A stretch of 7,901 nucleotides of DNA from an uncultured Clostridia bacterium (GCA_937911885.1 CALDPW010000112.1:1-7901), one strand, 5' to 3'; positions 1-6,819 are shown, numbered from the stretch's first letter. Made by a program: numbers and translations. Notes: generated by a model from the sequence alone, not told the origin.

Positions 1-546
1 ATAGTAGCTTGTGTTTGAATTGTTTTTATCAACAACATACATTGTAACTTTGTTTAATTGAGTGTTGTTTTCAACTTGTAAAACAACAGAGTTAAACTTA
101 ACTGTTTTATCCATTGTTGTTAATTTTGAATCAACATAAACTTCATCATATGTTTTTAATGTTTGTTCTGTTGCAAAATAAAATCTTAAATAAAATGTTT
201 CGCTTGAAGGGTTAAGTGATGAAATACCAACTGTTGTTTTAACAACTTCGGCTTTAGCATCTTTTGAATAAGCTCCTTGGAAAAGTGAACTTAAAATGCT
301 TTCTTTTGTTCCTACATAATATTTGTTTAAAATTTCAGCAAAAACATCTTTGTTTTCTTGTTCTGCATCATCTTTTAAATAAACATTACTAGCACCAATT
401 TTTTTAACTTCAATTGCGTTAACATCGCTGTTAATAACTTGGTTATAGTCTCTTGTAACAACCCCTAAAACAATGGCTGTAACAGCAATTGCAACAAAAA
501 TTGATAATGCAACAATTGTTAATACTCGTGTTAAAATTTTATTCAT
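1..546 (-). CDS. Membrane-anchored protein of unknown function (5' part, runs off the left edge)
   Basis: An open frame of 182 codons starts at ATG 546-544 and reaches base 1 without a stop, so the C-terminus lies outside the window. The start is supported by TTAAGGAAAC (AAGGAA at 553-558) six bases upstream. The protein opens with MNKILTR and then a hydrophobic stretch at about residues 8-29 (LTIVALSIFVAIAVTAIVLGVV). This could be a signal anchor or an uncleaved leader; no lipobox Cys is visible. The rest is polar and predicted to be extracytoplasmic, rich in Lys, Asn, Thr and Val, with beta-like alternation such as FYLRFYF and TMYVV. It lies 68 bases downstream of ftsH on the same strand but seems to have its own promoter. 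I do not recognise the family. It could be a small secreted or anchored protein particular to this lineage. That it is a real gene is well supported; its role is unknown. Confidence 0.8.
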   Translation of the reverse strand, partial: MNKILTRVLTIVALSIFVAIAVTAIVLGVVTRDYNQVINSDVNAIEVKKIGASNVYLKDDAEQENKDVFAEILNKYYVGTKESILSSLFQGAYSKDAKAEVVKTTVGISSLNPSSETFYLRFYFATEQTLKTYDEVYVDSKLTTMDKTVKFNSVVLQVENNTQLNKVTMYVVDKNNSNTSYY

Positions 547-552
547 GTTTGT

Positions 553-608
553 TTCCTTAATTATATTTTTACTTTTATTAGTTTAATAATAATAACAACA
601 TTTGTCAA
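553..608 (-). promoter_or_regulatory. Probable sigma-A promoter and SD for the left-edge membrane protein gene
   Basis: Reading the minus strand, a consensus -35 TTGACA (603-608) is followed after 17 bases by TAAACT (580-585, 4 of 6 to TATAAT), and then the SD AAGGAA (553-558). The -35 lies just beyond the ftsH stop codon, so the gene could be transcribed separately from ftsH. No convincing hairpin terminator sits between the two genes, so read-through from ftsH is also possible. The -10 is only fair in an AT-rich background, hence moderate confidence. Confidence 0.45.
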
Positions 609-614
609 AGCAAA

Positions 615-2894
615 TTAACTTTGTTTATTATCATCTTTTGGTTCGTCTTTTGTTTGATCAGCTTTTTTTGTTGTTGATTTTTTAGTTGTTTTTGCTTTTG
701 GCTTATCTTCAACTTGATTTTGTTGTTCTTCCACAGGTTGAACAGGTGTTTCAACAACTTCAGCTGGCTTACTTTCTGCTTTTTCAACTTCGGTAAGTTT
801 TTTTGTTTCTTCTTTTATTATTTCTAAATCTTTTTTAGTAATAACACCAGCGTTGCTAAGAGCTTCGGCAGCTTTTAATTTTAGTTCTTGCATTTTGCGC
901 AAGTTTTCTGCTTCGGCTTGTTTTTTGCGTTCAAGATTTTTTTCTTGTGCAATTTTTTCTTTTTTATCTAATTCTTCGGCAACAATTTTGTAATCTCTAC
1001 CATCAATAATAGCTTGAACTTCTTCGGTGTAGATTGTTTCTTTTAACATTAACAATTGAGCCATGTTTTCTAAAATACTTAAATTTTCATTTAAAATTTG
1101 TTTACCTTTTAAATAGCAACTATCCAAAATTTGTTTAATTTCTTCATCGATTAAAGCTGCTGTTTTTTCGGAGTATTGAACTTGTGTTTGATAATCTCTA
1201 CCAATAAACACTTCGCTTGAACTACCCAAATTAATAAATCCAAGATTTTTGCTCATTCCCCATTCGGTAACCATTTTTCTTGCAATTTTTGTTGCATGGT
1301 TAATATCTGAACTTGCACCAGCAGTAATATCACCAAAAATAATTTCTTCGGCAATTCTACCACCCATAATCATTGTTATTCTATCACACAATTTTTTGTA
1401 GAACATGTGATCATTATCGTTATCTGGTCGGTTTAAAGTAAATCCACCAGCTGCTCCACGAGGAATAATTGATACTTCGTGAACTTGATCACCATAGTTT
1501 AACAATTTTGAAAGTATTGCGTGTCCCGATTCGTGATAAGCTGTTAAGCGTTTATCTTCTTCGGTAATTAGTCGGCTTTTCTTTTGAGGTCCAACCAACA
1601 CTTTGTTAATACCTTCGGTAATATCTTCCATTGTAATTGATAATCTGTTATCACGTGCAGCTAAAATTGCGGCTTCGTTTAGGAAGTTTTCAATATCTGC
1701 ACCAGTAAAACCACTTGTTAAACGAGCAATTGCATTAAAGTTAACATCGTTATCAATAGGTTTGTTTTTAGCATGAATTTTAATAATACCTTCTCTACCC
1801 TTAACATCTGGTGGATTAACCATAATTTGACGGTCGAATCTACCTGGACGAAGTAGCGCAGGATCTAAAACATCGGCACGGTTTGTAGCAGCCAAAACAA
1901 TAATTCCTTCGTTGCTTTCAAAACCATCCATTTCAACAAGCAATTGGTTAAGTGTTTGTTCTCTTTCGTCGTTACCACCACCAAGACCTGCTCCTCTTTG
2001 ACGACCTACTGCATCAATTTCATCAATAAATACAATACATGGAGCATTGTGTTTTGCAGTGCTAAACAAATCTCTAACACGGCTTGCACCAACACCAACA
2101 TAAAGTTCAACAAAGTCTGATCCACTAATTGAATAGAATGGAACATTACTTTCGCCAGCAACTGCTTTTGCTAATAATGTTTTACCTGTTCCTGGAGGGC
2201 CAACAAGTAGCACACCCTTAGGAATTCTTGCACCCAAAGCTTTAAACTTGCCTGGATTTTTTAAAAATTCAACAATTTCTTGTGTTTCTTCTTTTTCTTC
2301 TTCAGCACCTGCAATATCTGCAAATCTAACATTGCTCTTTTCCATTAAACGAGCTTTGCTTTTTCCAAAACCACCAGCCGAACTGTTTTTGCCACTTAGC
2401 ATTTTATACATTAAAATACCAATAACCAAAACAATAATAACACTCATGTATGGTAACAATGTTTCCAAAAATCCTGGTTGAGCTGGTTGAGTAATAATTT
2501 GCAAATCTAGGTTTTTATAAGCTACAAACATTTCTGCTGTTTCGCCAGCTTCCAAACCAATTCCATTTGCTTTTGCAATTTTAACATCTAATTCATCTTG
2601 AATTTGATAAATGCGTTCCATTTGAGCATTAAACACATATTCAAAACTATAGTCTGCACTGCTTGGCCAATCTCTATCAGTAATTTTGCTGCCGGTTTTT
2701 CTTGCTTTACCAACACCATTGCTTAAATATATATCAGAAATTTCACCACTTTCTAACATTGTTTCAAATTGTGACCATGTTACATATGTTCCACTATTGC
2801 CACTTCCTGCTAACCAGAAAATTAACATAATAGCCAAAATTAAAACTATTATTGAAACAATGCCTGATGTTCCACGTTTTTTCTTGTTATCCAA
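615..2894 (-). CDS. ftsH: ATP-dependent zinc metalloprotease FtsH (TTG start)
   Basis: FtsH is a hexameric membrane-anchored AAA+ protease that degrades misfolded membrane proteins and selected cytosolic regulators. From the TTG start (759 aa): first membrane segment at about 11-30, an extracytoplasmic domain of about 115 residues, and a second membrane segment at about 146-166. Then come Walker A GPPGTGKT (232-239), pore loop YVG (265-267), Walker B VFIDEID (288-294) and the second region of homology 337-356 with both Arg fingers (LLRPGRFDRQ). The zinc site is HESGH (454-458), with the third ligand probably Asp530 in GASSDINHAT. All catalytic elements look intact. A charged tail of about 120 residues (roughly 640-759), first K/E/A-rich coiled-coil-like and then K/P/T-rich, makes it longer than the roughly 610-650 aa typical of FtsH. 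The start is set by GGAGG (2902-2906), seven bases before TTG 2894. An upstream in-frame GTG at 2936 overlaps the -10 and is unlikely to be used. Confidence 0.98.
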   Translation of the reverse strand: MDNKKKRGTSGIVSIIVLILAIMLIFWLAGSGNSGTYVTWSQFETMLESGEISDIYLSNGVGKARKTGSKITDRDWPSSADYSFEYVFNAQMERIYQIQDELDVKIAKANGIGLEAGETAEMFVAYKNLDLQIITQPAQPGFLETLLPYMSVIIVLVIGILMYKMLSGKNSSAGGFGKSKARLMEKSNVRFADIAGAEEEKEETQEIVEFLKNPGKFKALGARIPKGVLLVGPPGTGKTLLAKAVAGESNVPFYSISGSDFVELYVGVGASRVRDLFSTAKHNAPCIVFIDEIDAVGRQRGAGLGGGNDEREQTLNQLLVEMDGFESNEGIIVLAATNRADVLDPALLRPGRFDRQIMVNPPDVKGREGIIKIHAKNKPIDNDVNFNAIARLTSGFTGADIENFLNEAAILAARDNRLSITMEDITEGINKVLVGPQKKSRLITEEDKRLTAYHESGHAILSKLLNYGDQVHEVSIIPRGAAGGFTLNRPDNDNDHMFYKKLCDRITMIMGGRIAEEIIFGDITAGASSDINHATKIARKMVTEWGMSKNLGFINLGSSSEVFIGRDYQTQVQYSEKTAALIDEEIKQILDSCYLKGKQILNENLSILENMAQLLMLKETIYTEEVQAIIDGRDYKIVAEELDKKEKIAQEKNLERKKQAEAENLRKMQELKLKAAEALSNAGVITKKDLEIIKEETKKLTEVEKAESKPAEVVETPVQPVEEQQNQVEDKPKAKTTKKSTTKKADQTKDEPKDDNKQS

Positions 2895-2901
2895 AATATT
2901 T

Positions 2902-2935
2902 CCTCCAATACTTTTTATGCAGATTAATTCTAACA
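2902..2935 (-). promoter_or_regulatory. ftsH extended -10 promoter and strong SD
   Basis: On the minus strand TGTTAGAAT (2927-2935) is an extended -10 (TGn plus TAGAAT), giving a predicted transcript start near 2920. The perfect SD GGAGG (2902-2906) follows, seven bases from TTG 2894. No good -35 lies 17 bases further up (TATACT), which fits dependence on the extended -10. Because this -10 covers the alternative GTG codon at 2936, it is independent support for the TTG start. Confidence 0.55.
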
Positions 2936-3000
2936 CAAATTAAATATAAAGTATAGTATTATATTAATCTATTAATATTACATAATAAAATAATACAATA

Positions 3001-3040
3001 AAAATCAAAAAATTTAAAACATTTTATCAAAGTTTTAAAT
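3001..3040 (-). terminator. Possible AT-rich intrinsic terminator after the yyaC-like gene
   Basis: Reading the minus strand, TTTAAAAC (3033-3040) pairs with GTTTTAAA (3014-3021) around an 11-base loop, and a T-rich run (3001-3013, interrupted by GA) follows. It lies 25 bases beyond the yyaC-like stop codon and upstream of the ftsH promoter, where a terminator would be expected. The stem has only one G-C pair, so it is weak and could be chance in this composition. Confidence 0.35.
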
Positions 3041-3064
3041 TAATAAACAATTTTTAATTTTTGG

Positions 3065-3589
3065 CTAATTGCTTAACTTTTTTAATAACTCAACACTATT
3101 AAAAATATTAGCGGCAACAAATTTTGCCATGCTTAAAACCATGTTAAAACGTGTTGTTTTTAAAAACATTAAATTATCAATGCCAACAACATTAGTAACG
3201 CCTAAAATACTAACATCGCCAACCATTAAAGTTGATGTTGCACAGGCTGGCACACATCCAGAGTTAATCAAATTAACATAGCCAACATTTTCAATGTTGC
3301 CAAGTGCTGCATCAACAACCACAATTTTGCAATTTTTATATTTTTGTTTAATACAATTTATCTCTTTATTTAGGTTTTTTTTAGTAATATTATGTGATAA
3401 ACAACCAACAACATTTTTTAATCCATATTGCTTAATTAACAATTCACCAACAAGTGGTCCAAAACAATCGGCAACAACATTGCTGTTTCCAACACACAAA
3501 AAAACAAAGCTATTGTTAATTAAAACCGATCCCAACTCAAACGATAAACCAGATTTTTGGCTATTTGATAAATAACTATAATACCCCAT
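3065..3589 (-). CDS. yyaC: YyaC-like DUF1256 protein (putative sporulation-associated protease fold)
   Basis: This 174-aa protein carries the hallmarks of the YyaC/DUF1256 family, related in fold to HybD-type hydrogenase-maturation proteases. They are CVGNSN...DCFGPLVG (32-48, matching the family's GTDRSTGDxLGPLVG-type motif), the acidic strand VVDAALG (91-97), VGDVSILGVTNV (123-134) and TTRFNMVLSMA (145-155). Length fits the family, though the N-terminus is short. In Bacillus subtilis yyaC lies beside soj-spo0J; here it is a short distance from parB, separated by a CvpA gene. YyaC is described as sporulation-linked with a poorly defined biochemical role, so the protease label is by fold. The start at ATG 3589 has a G-rich SD (GTGGGG) about five bases upstream. 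It is divergent from the cvpA-like gene. Family assignment is from recalled motifs; function in this organism is inferred. Confidence 0.83.
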   Translation of the reverse strand: MGYYSYLSNSQKSGLSFELGSVLINNSFVFLCVGNSNVVADCFGPLVGELLIKQYGLKNVVGCLSHNITKKNLNKEINCIKQKYKNCKIVVVDAALGNIENVGYVNLINSGCVPACATSTLMVGDVSILGVTNVVGIDNLMFLKTTRFNMVLSMAKFVAANIFNSVELLKKLSN

Positions 3590-3702
3590 AATTTCCCCAC
3601 ATTTTTTTGCTAATTATTTCCTAAAATAGGGTTTTAATAAATAAAAACTCATTAATTTTTAGACAATTTTTAAATAATGACAAAAATTTTCTTGTTTTGT
3701 TA

Positions 3703-3759
3703 GTGACAATTATAATTTTATATGATATATTATAAGTAATATTATGGTCATAAGAGGAG
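3703..3759 (+). promoter_or_regulatory. Sigma-A promoter and SD of the cvpA-like gene
   Basis: GTGACA (3703-3708, 5 of 6 to TTGACA) lies 17 bases before TATATT (3726-3731, 5 of 6 to TATAAT). A TGA directly in front of the -10 makes it an extended -10. Predicted transcription begins near 3738. The SD AGAGGAG (3753-3759) ends six bases before ATG 3766. This is the best-formed promoter in the window, and it faces away from the yyaC-like gene. Confidence 0.7.
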
Positions 3760-3765
3760 TAAATT

Positions 3766-4467
3766 ATGGGTTGGATTGATATTGTATTCATTGCTATAAT
3801 TGTTGTTTTTGCTCTTATTGGTTTGGCAAAAGGCTTATTCGAATCTATTCTTTCGATTTTCAGCTCTGCTTTATCAATTGCAATAGCAATTTTGGCAAGT
3901 AGTTATGTTGCAACATTCTTAAATAACATAACCAAATGTAATGATTTCTTTGCAAAAAGCATTGTTTCATGGGGTTGGGTTAAACAAGAAGGTCTAGAAT
4001 TCCTAGGAAAACTATATACACCTGCTCAAGTAGCTAACACAATAACAGTTATTATTTCGGTTGTTGCAGTTTGGTTACTACTTAAACTTGCTATTTGGTT
4101 GTTATCAAGATTATTTAACAATGTAACAGCTTCAAGCACAGCAATCAGTGGTTTAAACAGGGTTTTAGGTTTATTCTTTGGTATTGCAAAAGGTTTCCTA
4201 ATTGGATGCGTAGGACTTGGTTTAGTTTCAATCGTTACTTTCTTTGGTATTGGCTCAAACATTTCAGCCGAAATCGAAAAGAACAGTATGACAAACTTTG
4301 TTTACAAATATGTTCATAATTGGGTTGGTGAACTTTTAGAAGATAAAGTTGAAGACTTTATTGGTAAAGGAACACCTGTTCAATCAGAACAAGAACAAGT
4401 TCAAGCTCAAAACACAACATATGTTACAGATGGCAACGTTTGCTATGTGTTAACAGATGGTCGTTAA
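3766..4467 (+). CDS. CvpA-family integral membrane protein
   Basis: This 233-aa protein has four predicted membrane segments at about residues 3-20, 28-52, 90-116 and 133-160. It shows the CvpA layout: an N-terminal WIDIVFIAII...GLAKGLFES segment, and a late GLNRVLGLFFGIAKGFLIG motif (129-147) matching the family's D/NRxLGxxFGxxKG signature. CvpA was named for colicin V production in Escherichia coli; family members are widespread inner-membrane proteins linked to envelope integrity, and their biochemical activity is not settled. The C-terminal 70 residues are soluble, with a Gln/Glu-rich linker (QSEQEQVQAQ, 206-215) and a short hydrophobic end. It is a single-gene unit with its own extended -10 promoter, an SD AGAGGAG six bases from ATG, and a strong terminator after the stop. 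It stands between yyaC and parB, convergent with parB. Confidence 0.85.
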   Translation: MGWIDIVFIAIIVVFALIGLAKGLFESILSIFSSALSIAIAILASSYVATFLNNITKCNDFFAKSIVSWGWVKQEGLEFLGKLYTPAQVANTITVIISVVAVWLLLKLAIWLLSRLFNNVTASSTAISGLNRVLGLFFGIAKGFLIGCVGLGLVSIVTFFGIGSNISAEIEKNSMTNFVYKYVHNWVGELLEDKVEDFIGKGTPVQSEQEQVQAQNTTYVTDGNVCYVLTDGR

Positions 4468-4481
4468 TTTAGTTTAACATT

Positions 4482-4506
4482 AAGCTCCCGTTTGGGAGCT
4501 TTTTTA
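4482..4506 (+). terminator. Strong intrinsic terminator of the cvpA-like gene
   Basis: AAGCTCCC (4482-4489) pairs perfectly with GGGAGCTT (4494-4501) around a GTTT loop, followed by an unbroken T run to 4505. It begins 15 bases after the cvpA-like stop codon. The GC-rich stem stands out sharply from the AT-rich surroundings, so this is a confident call. Confidence 0.93.
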
Positions 4507-4590
4507 ATGCTTGTTTATAAAATATAAAAATATTAAATTAAGCCTAAATAAAGCCAAATATTAAACTTAAAAACAACAATAAAACAAACA

Positions 4591-4619
4591 AAAAAGAGCA
4601 GTTTGATTGCTCTTTTTTT
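4591..4619. terminator. Bidirectional terminator between the cvpA-like gene and parB
   Basis: AAAAAGAGCA (4591-4600) and TGCTCTTTTT (4608-4617) form a perfect 10-bp stem with a seven-base loop, flanked by A and T runs, so it can act on both strands. It directly abuts the parB stop codon (4621-4623) and is the natural end of the parA-parB transcript. It also backs up the cvpA-side terminator against read-through into parB. Confidence 0.88.
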
Positions 4620-4620
4620 A

Positions 4621-5508
4621 TTATTTATTTAAAAATTCTAATATTCTATCTAAATCGTCAGCAGAATAATAGTCGATATAAATTCTACCTTTTTTGTCGT
4701 TACCCATAAAGCTAACTTTTGTAGAAAATTTGTGTTGCATCAAATCAATTAATTGTTTTAGCTCAACACTAGGTTCAACCTTAACTTTTGGTTTTGATGG
4801 GTTTGTTAGTTCTTTAACAGCTTTTTCAAGGTCTCTAACAGTAACTTTTTTGGTTACAGCTAATTTTGCTAATTTAACTTGTGTTGCAGGATCGGTAACA
4901 ACAACCAAGCTTCTTGCATGACCAGCGCTTAATTTTCCACTTTCAACAAGTTCAATAACTTCTGGTTGCAAGGTTAGTAATCTTAGAGTATTTGCAATTG
5001 CAGGACGGCTTTTTGCAAGTCTATCAGCCAAAACATCCTGTGTCCAGCCATAAATCTCCAAAAGTTCCTTCATAGCGCGTGCAACTTCAATTGGATTTAA
5101 ATCTTCACGTTGAATATTTTCTAAAAGTGAAATTTCCTTAATTTGTTGCTCAGTATAGTTTTTAACAATTGCAGGAACAACTTTTAAGCCAACAAGCTTA
5201 CTAGCTCTAAAACGACGTTCACCAGCAACAATCATATATCTAGATTCGTTTTTATTAACAATAATTGGTTGAATAACACCATGTAACTTAATACTATCTG
5301 CAAGTTCTTTTAGGGCAGTAGGATCAAAATTTTTACGTGGTTGGTTAGGATTTACATCAATTAACTTAATATCAATTTCAACAACCTTTTCACCATTAAT
5401 TTCTTCAATTTTACCTTCGGCTGATTTTTTGATTTCGATATTTTCATTTTTTTCTTCAAAAACGCCTAGTAAACTTCCTAAACCTCTTCCTAAACCTTTT
5501 TTTTCCAT
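4621..5508 (-). CDS. parB: Chromosome-partitioning protein ParB (Spo0J)
   Basis: ParB binds parS, hydrolyses CTP and spreads as a sliding clamp, recruiting SMC and stimulating ParA. The 295-aa protein has the N-terminal ParA-contacting motif KKGLGRGLGSLLG (3-15), then NPNQPRKNF (53-61). The CTP-binding box GERRFRA (96-102) and the box ENIQREDLNPIE (130-141) follow. Next is a helix-turn-helix near 154-178 (WTQDVLADRLAKSRPAIANT) and GHAR (196-199). A basic Lys/Pro linker near 235-245 leads to a C-terminal dimerisation domain of about 45 residues. Length and order are as in Bacillus Spo0J and no key residue is missing. The start ATG 5508 has AAAAAGGA nine bases upstream. It is the second gene of a parA-parB operon (65-base gap) and has two parS sites upstream of the operon. 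Chromosomal rather than plasmid origin is inferred from the ftsH/yyaC context. Confidence 0.97.
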   Translation of the reverse strand: MEKKGLGRGLGSLLGVFEEKNENIEIKKSAEGKIEEINGEKVVEIDIKLIDVNPNQPRKNFDPTALKELADSIKLHGVIQPIIVNKNESRYMIVAGERRFRASKLVGLKVVPAIVKNYTEQQIKEISLLENIQREDLNPIEVARAMKELLEIYGWTQDVLADRLAKSRPAIANTLRLLTLQPEVIELVESGKLSAGHARSLVVVTDPATQVKLAKLAVTKKVTVRDLEKAVKELTNPSKPKVKVEPSVELKQLIDLMQHKFSTKVSFMGNDKKGRIYIDYYSADDLDRILEFLNK

Positions 5509-5573
5509 AATTTTTATTCCTTTTTATAGTTTTTTAATGTTTTTGTCACAAAATATATAGTTTATGACAAATA

Positions 5574-6341
5574 TTAATTGTTTTTATTTCTTTTTAAAAA
5601 TTCTTCGGTTAGTAGCTTATATGCAAAAGCACCATTACACTTAGGATCATACATACAAATTGGTTCACCATAGCTTGGAGCCTCGGCTAATCTTACATTA
5701 CGTGGAATTATGGTATCATAAACCTTTTTATTAAAATATTTACCAATTTCCTCAGCAACAGAGTTTCCTAAATTGCTTCTTGAATCCTTCATGGTTAAAA
5801 CAACACCTTCAATATCAATTTCAGGGTTTAGATGTTTTTTAACTAGTTTAATGGTATACATTAATTGACTTAATCCTTCAAGAGCAAAATATTCGCATTG
5901 AATAGGTATAATTACAGAATTGCTAGCAGTTAAGCCATTTACTGTAAGCAAACCCAAACTTGGAGGGCAGTCAATACAAATAAAGTCGTAGCTATTTTTA
6001 ATTGGATTCAAAATCTTTTTCATAACCTTTTCACGATTGTTCATTTGCACCAATTCAATCTCTGCGCCAGCCAAATCAACCGAACTTGGTATAATATCTA
6101 GGTTTTCAACCTTACTTTTTAGAATAACTTCTTCAACAACATTATCATCAACAATAACGTCATAAATGGTTTTAACGTTTTCTTTATCAATTCCCATGCT
6201 GGAAGTAGCGTTTCCTTGTGGATCCAAATCTAGCAACAACACTTTTTTACCCATAACAGCCAAATAACTAGCCATATTTACGCAGGTTGTTGTTTTTCCA
6301 ACTCCACCTTTTTGATTTATAAAGCTTACAATTTTACCCAT
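5574..6341 (-). CDS. parA: Chromosome-partitioning ATPase ParA (Soj)
   Basis: ParA is a deviant-Walker ATPase that binds DNA non-specifically as an ATP dimer and is released by ParB; in Bacillus, Soj also regulates DnaA. Counting from ATG 6341 (255 aa), the deviant Walker A is KGGVGKTT (11-18) with its signature Lys11. Walker A' is DLDPQGN (38-44), Walker B is FICIDCPP (120-127), and near the end comes the conserved PRNVRLAEAPSYGEPI. There is no N-terminal DNA-binding domain, so this is the short chromosomal or type Ib form, not a plasmid P1-like ParA. An in-frame GTG two codons earlier (6347) is rejected as start because AAAAGGA (6349-6355) would be only one base away, versus seven bases for ATG 6341. 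The gene is transcribed with parB. Its promoter and the parS sites lie upstream. Confidence 0.97.
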   Translation of the reverse strand: MGKIVSFINQKGGVGKTTTCVNMASYLAVMGKKVLLLDLDPQGNATSSMGIDKENVKTIYDVIVDDNVVEEVILKSKVENLDIIPSSVDLAGAEIELVQMNNREKVMKKILNPIKNSYDFICIDCPPSLGLLTVNGLTASNSVIIPIQCEYFALEGLSQLMYTIKLVKKHLNPEIDIEGVVLTMKDSRSNLGNSVAEEIGKYFNKKVYDTIIPRNVRLAEAPSYGEPICMYDPKCNGAFAYKLLTEEFLKRNKNN

Positions 6342-6348
6342 AAGCACA

Positions 6349-6403
6349 TCCTTTTATATATAAGTTAATATATATTATATATTATATTTATTTAAGTATA
6401 TCA
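6349..6403 (-). promoter_or_regulatory. parAB promoter (extended -10) and SD
   Basis: On the minus strand TGATATACT (6395-6403) forms an extended -10 with TATACT (6395-6400). The SD AAAAGGA (6349-6355) ends seven bases before ATG 6341. No close -35 match lies at 17 bases (TCATAA). The leader of roughly 45 bases is almost purely A and T. Alternatives such as TTGCAA-N18-TATATT slightly upstream exist, and in such composition promoter calls are uncertain. The nearest parS is about 180 bases upstream of this -10. Confidence 0.45.
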
Positions 6404-6580
6404 AATTAATATAAAGTTTATGAAATGTTTTTTGCAAGTTATTAAATATTTTGTATAAATTCACAAAATCAAATCAACATTTTGTATTAGCGCATAATAA
6501 TTATGTTAATTTATTATGTAACAGTAATTTTGTAATATTAATTTGTTATATATTTATTAAACAATTACATTATTAAAAAA

Positions 6581-6596
6581 TGTTTCACATGAAACA
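6581..6596. promoter_or_regulatory. parS site 1 (one base off consensus)
   Basis: TGTTTCACATGAAACA matches the widely conserved parS palindrome TGTTTCACGTGAAACA at 15 of 16 positions. The difference is A for G in the central CG step, which breaks the exact symmetry. It should load ParB onto DNA just upstream of the parAB operon. The flanking A and T runs are also partly symmetrical, which may be compositional. Confidence 0.9.
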
Positions 6597-6663
6597 ATTT
6601 TTATTAGGTTTTAGAGACTAAACATAATTAATAGTTGTTATATTAATTATTAAATAATAGCTT

Positions 6664-6709
6664 TATATGGTTAATTAATGTTTCACGTGAAACAATTATT
6701 AACCATATA
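6664..6709. repeat. 46-bp near-perfect palindrome centred on parS site 2
   Basis: The parS core is extended on both sides by TATATGGTTAAT (6664-6675) and its reverse complement ATTAACCATATA (6698-6709). The 23-base arms differ only at the two positions flanking the middle base of the short TAA/ATT linker between core and flanks. Symmetry ends at 6663/6710. The GG/CC steps in the outer arms make a purely compositional origin unlikely. Confidence 0.85.
6679..6694. promoter_or_regulatory. parS site 2 (perfect consensus)
   Basis: TGTTTCACGTGAAACA is a perfect 16-bp palindrome identical to the bacterial parS consensus. It lies 98 bp centre to centre from parS site 1. Together with intact ParA and ParB genes this completes a chromosomal parABS locus. 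It forms the core of a longer inverted repeat described separately. Confidence 0.96.
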
Positions 6710-6773
6710 TTTCACACAATATCTATATATAACAAAAACAAACTATTTTGTTATAAACACATTATTTTATTAA

Positions 6774-6819
6774 AAAAACATTGTTTTTAACTGATTTTAA
6801 GCTAAAAAACAGTGTTTTT
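6774..6819. repeat. Two tandem AAAAACA-N-TGTTTTT palindromes, 31 bp apart
   Basis: AAAAACA-T-TGTTTTT (6774-6788) and AAAAACA-G-TGTTTTT (6805-6819) are 15-bp inverted repeats with identical arms, centred 31 bp apart, about three helical turns. They may be a pair of operator half-turn sites. Alternatively, read on the minus strand, each is a short 6-bp hairpin with a T run that could weakly terminate the unknown gene ending at 6867. The sequence does not decide between these. Confidence 0.55.

Noticed and set aside
605..787. Minus-strand 60-codon Lys/Gln-rich frame
   Set aside because: It is the out-of-frame reading of the ftsH Lys-rich tail, with no start signal of its own.
2248..2481. Plus-strand open frame of 77 codons
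   Set aside because: It lies wholly within ftsH on the opposite strand, with no SD and low-complexity translation; a shadow frame.
2868..2882. TGTTCCACGTTTTT resembling half of a parS site
   Set aside because: Only the left half matches parS; the right half lacks GAAACA, and it lies in the ftsH coding sequence.
3144..3156. AACGTGTTGTTTT in the yyaC-like gene as a possible parS-like site
   Set aside because: No palindromic GTGAAACA partner; the similarity is superficial.
6356..6394. Pure A/T stretch that could be a DNA-unwinding element of oriC
   Set aside because: No DnaA-box cluster or dnaA gene lies nearby, and such runs are common in this composition.
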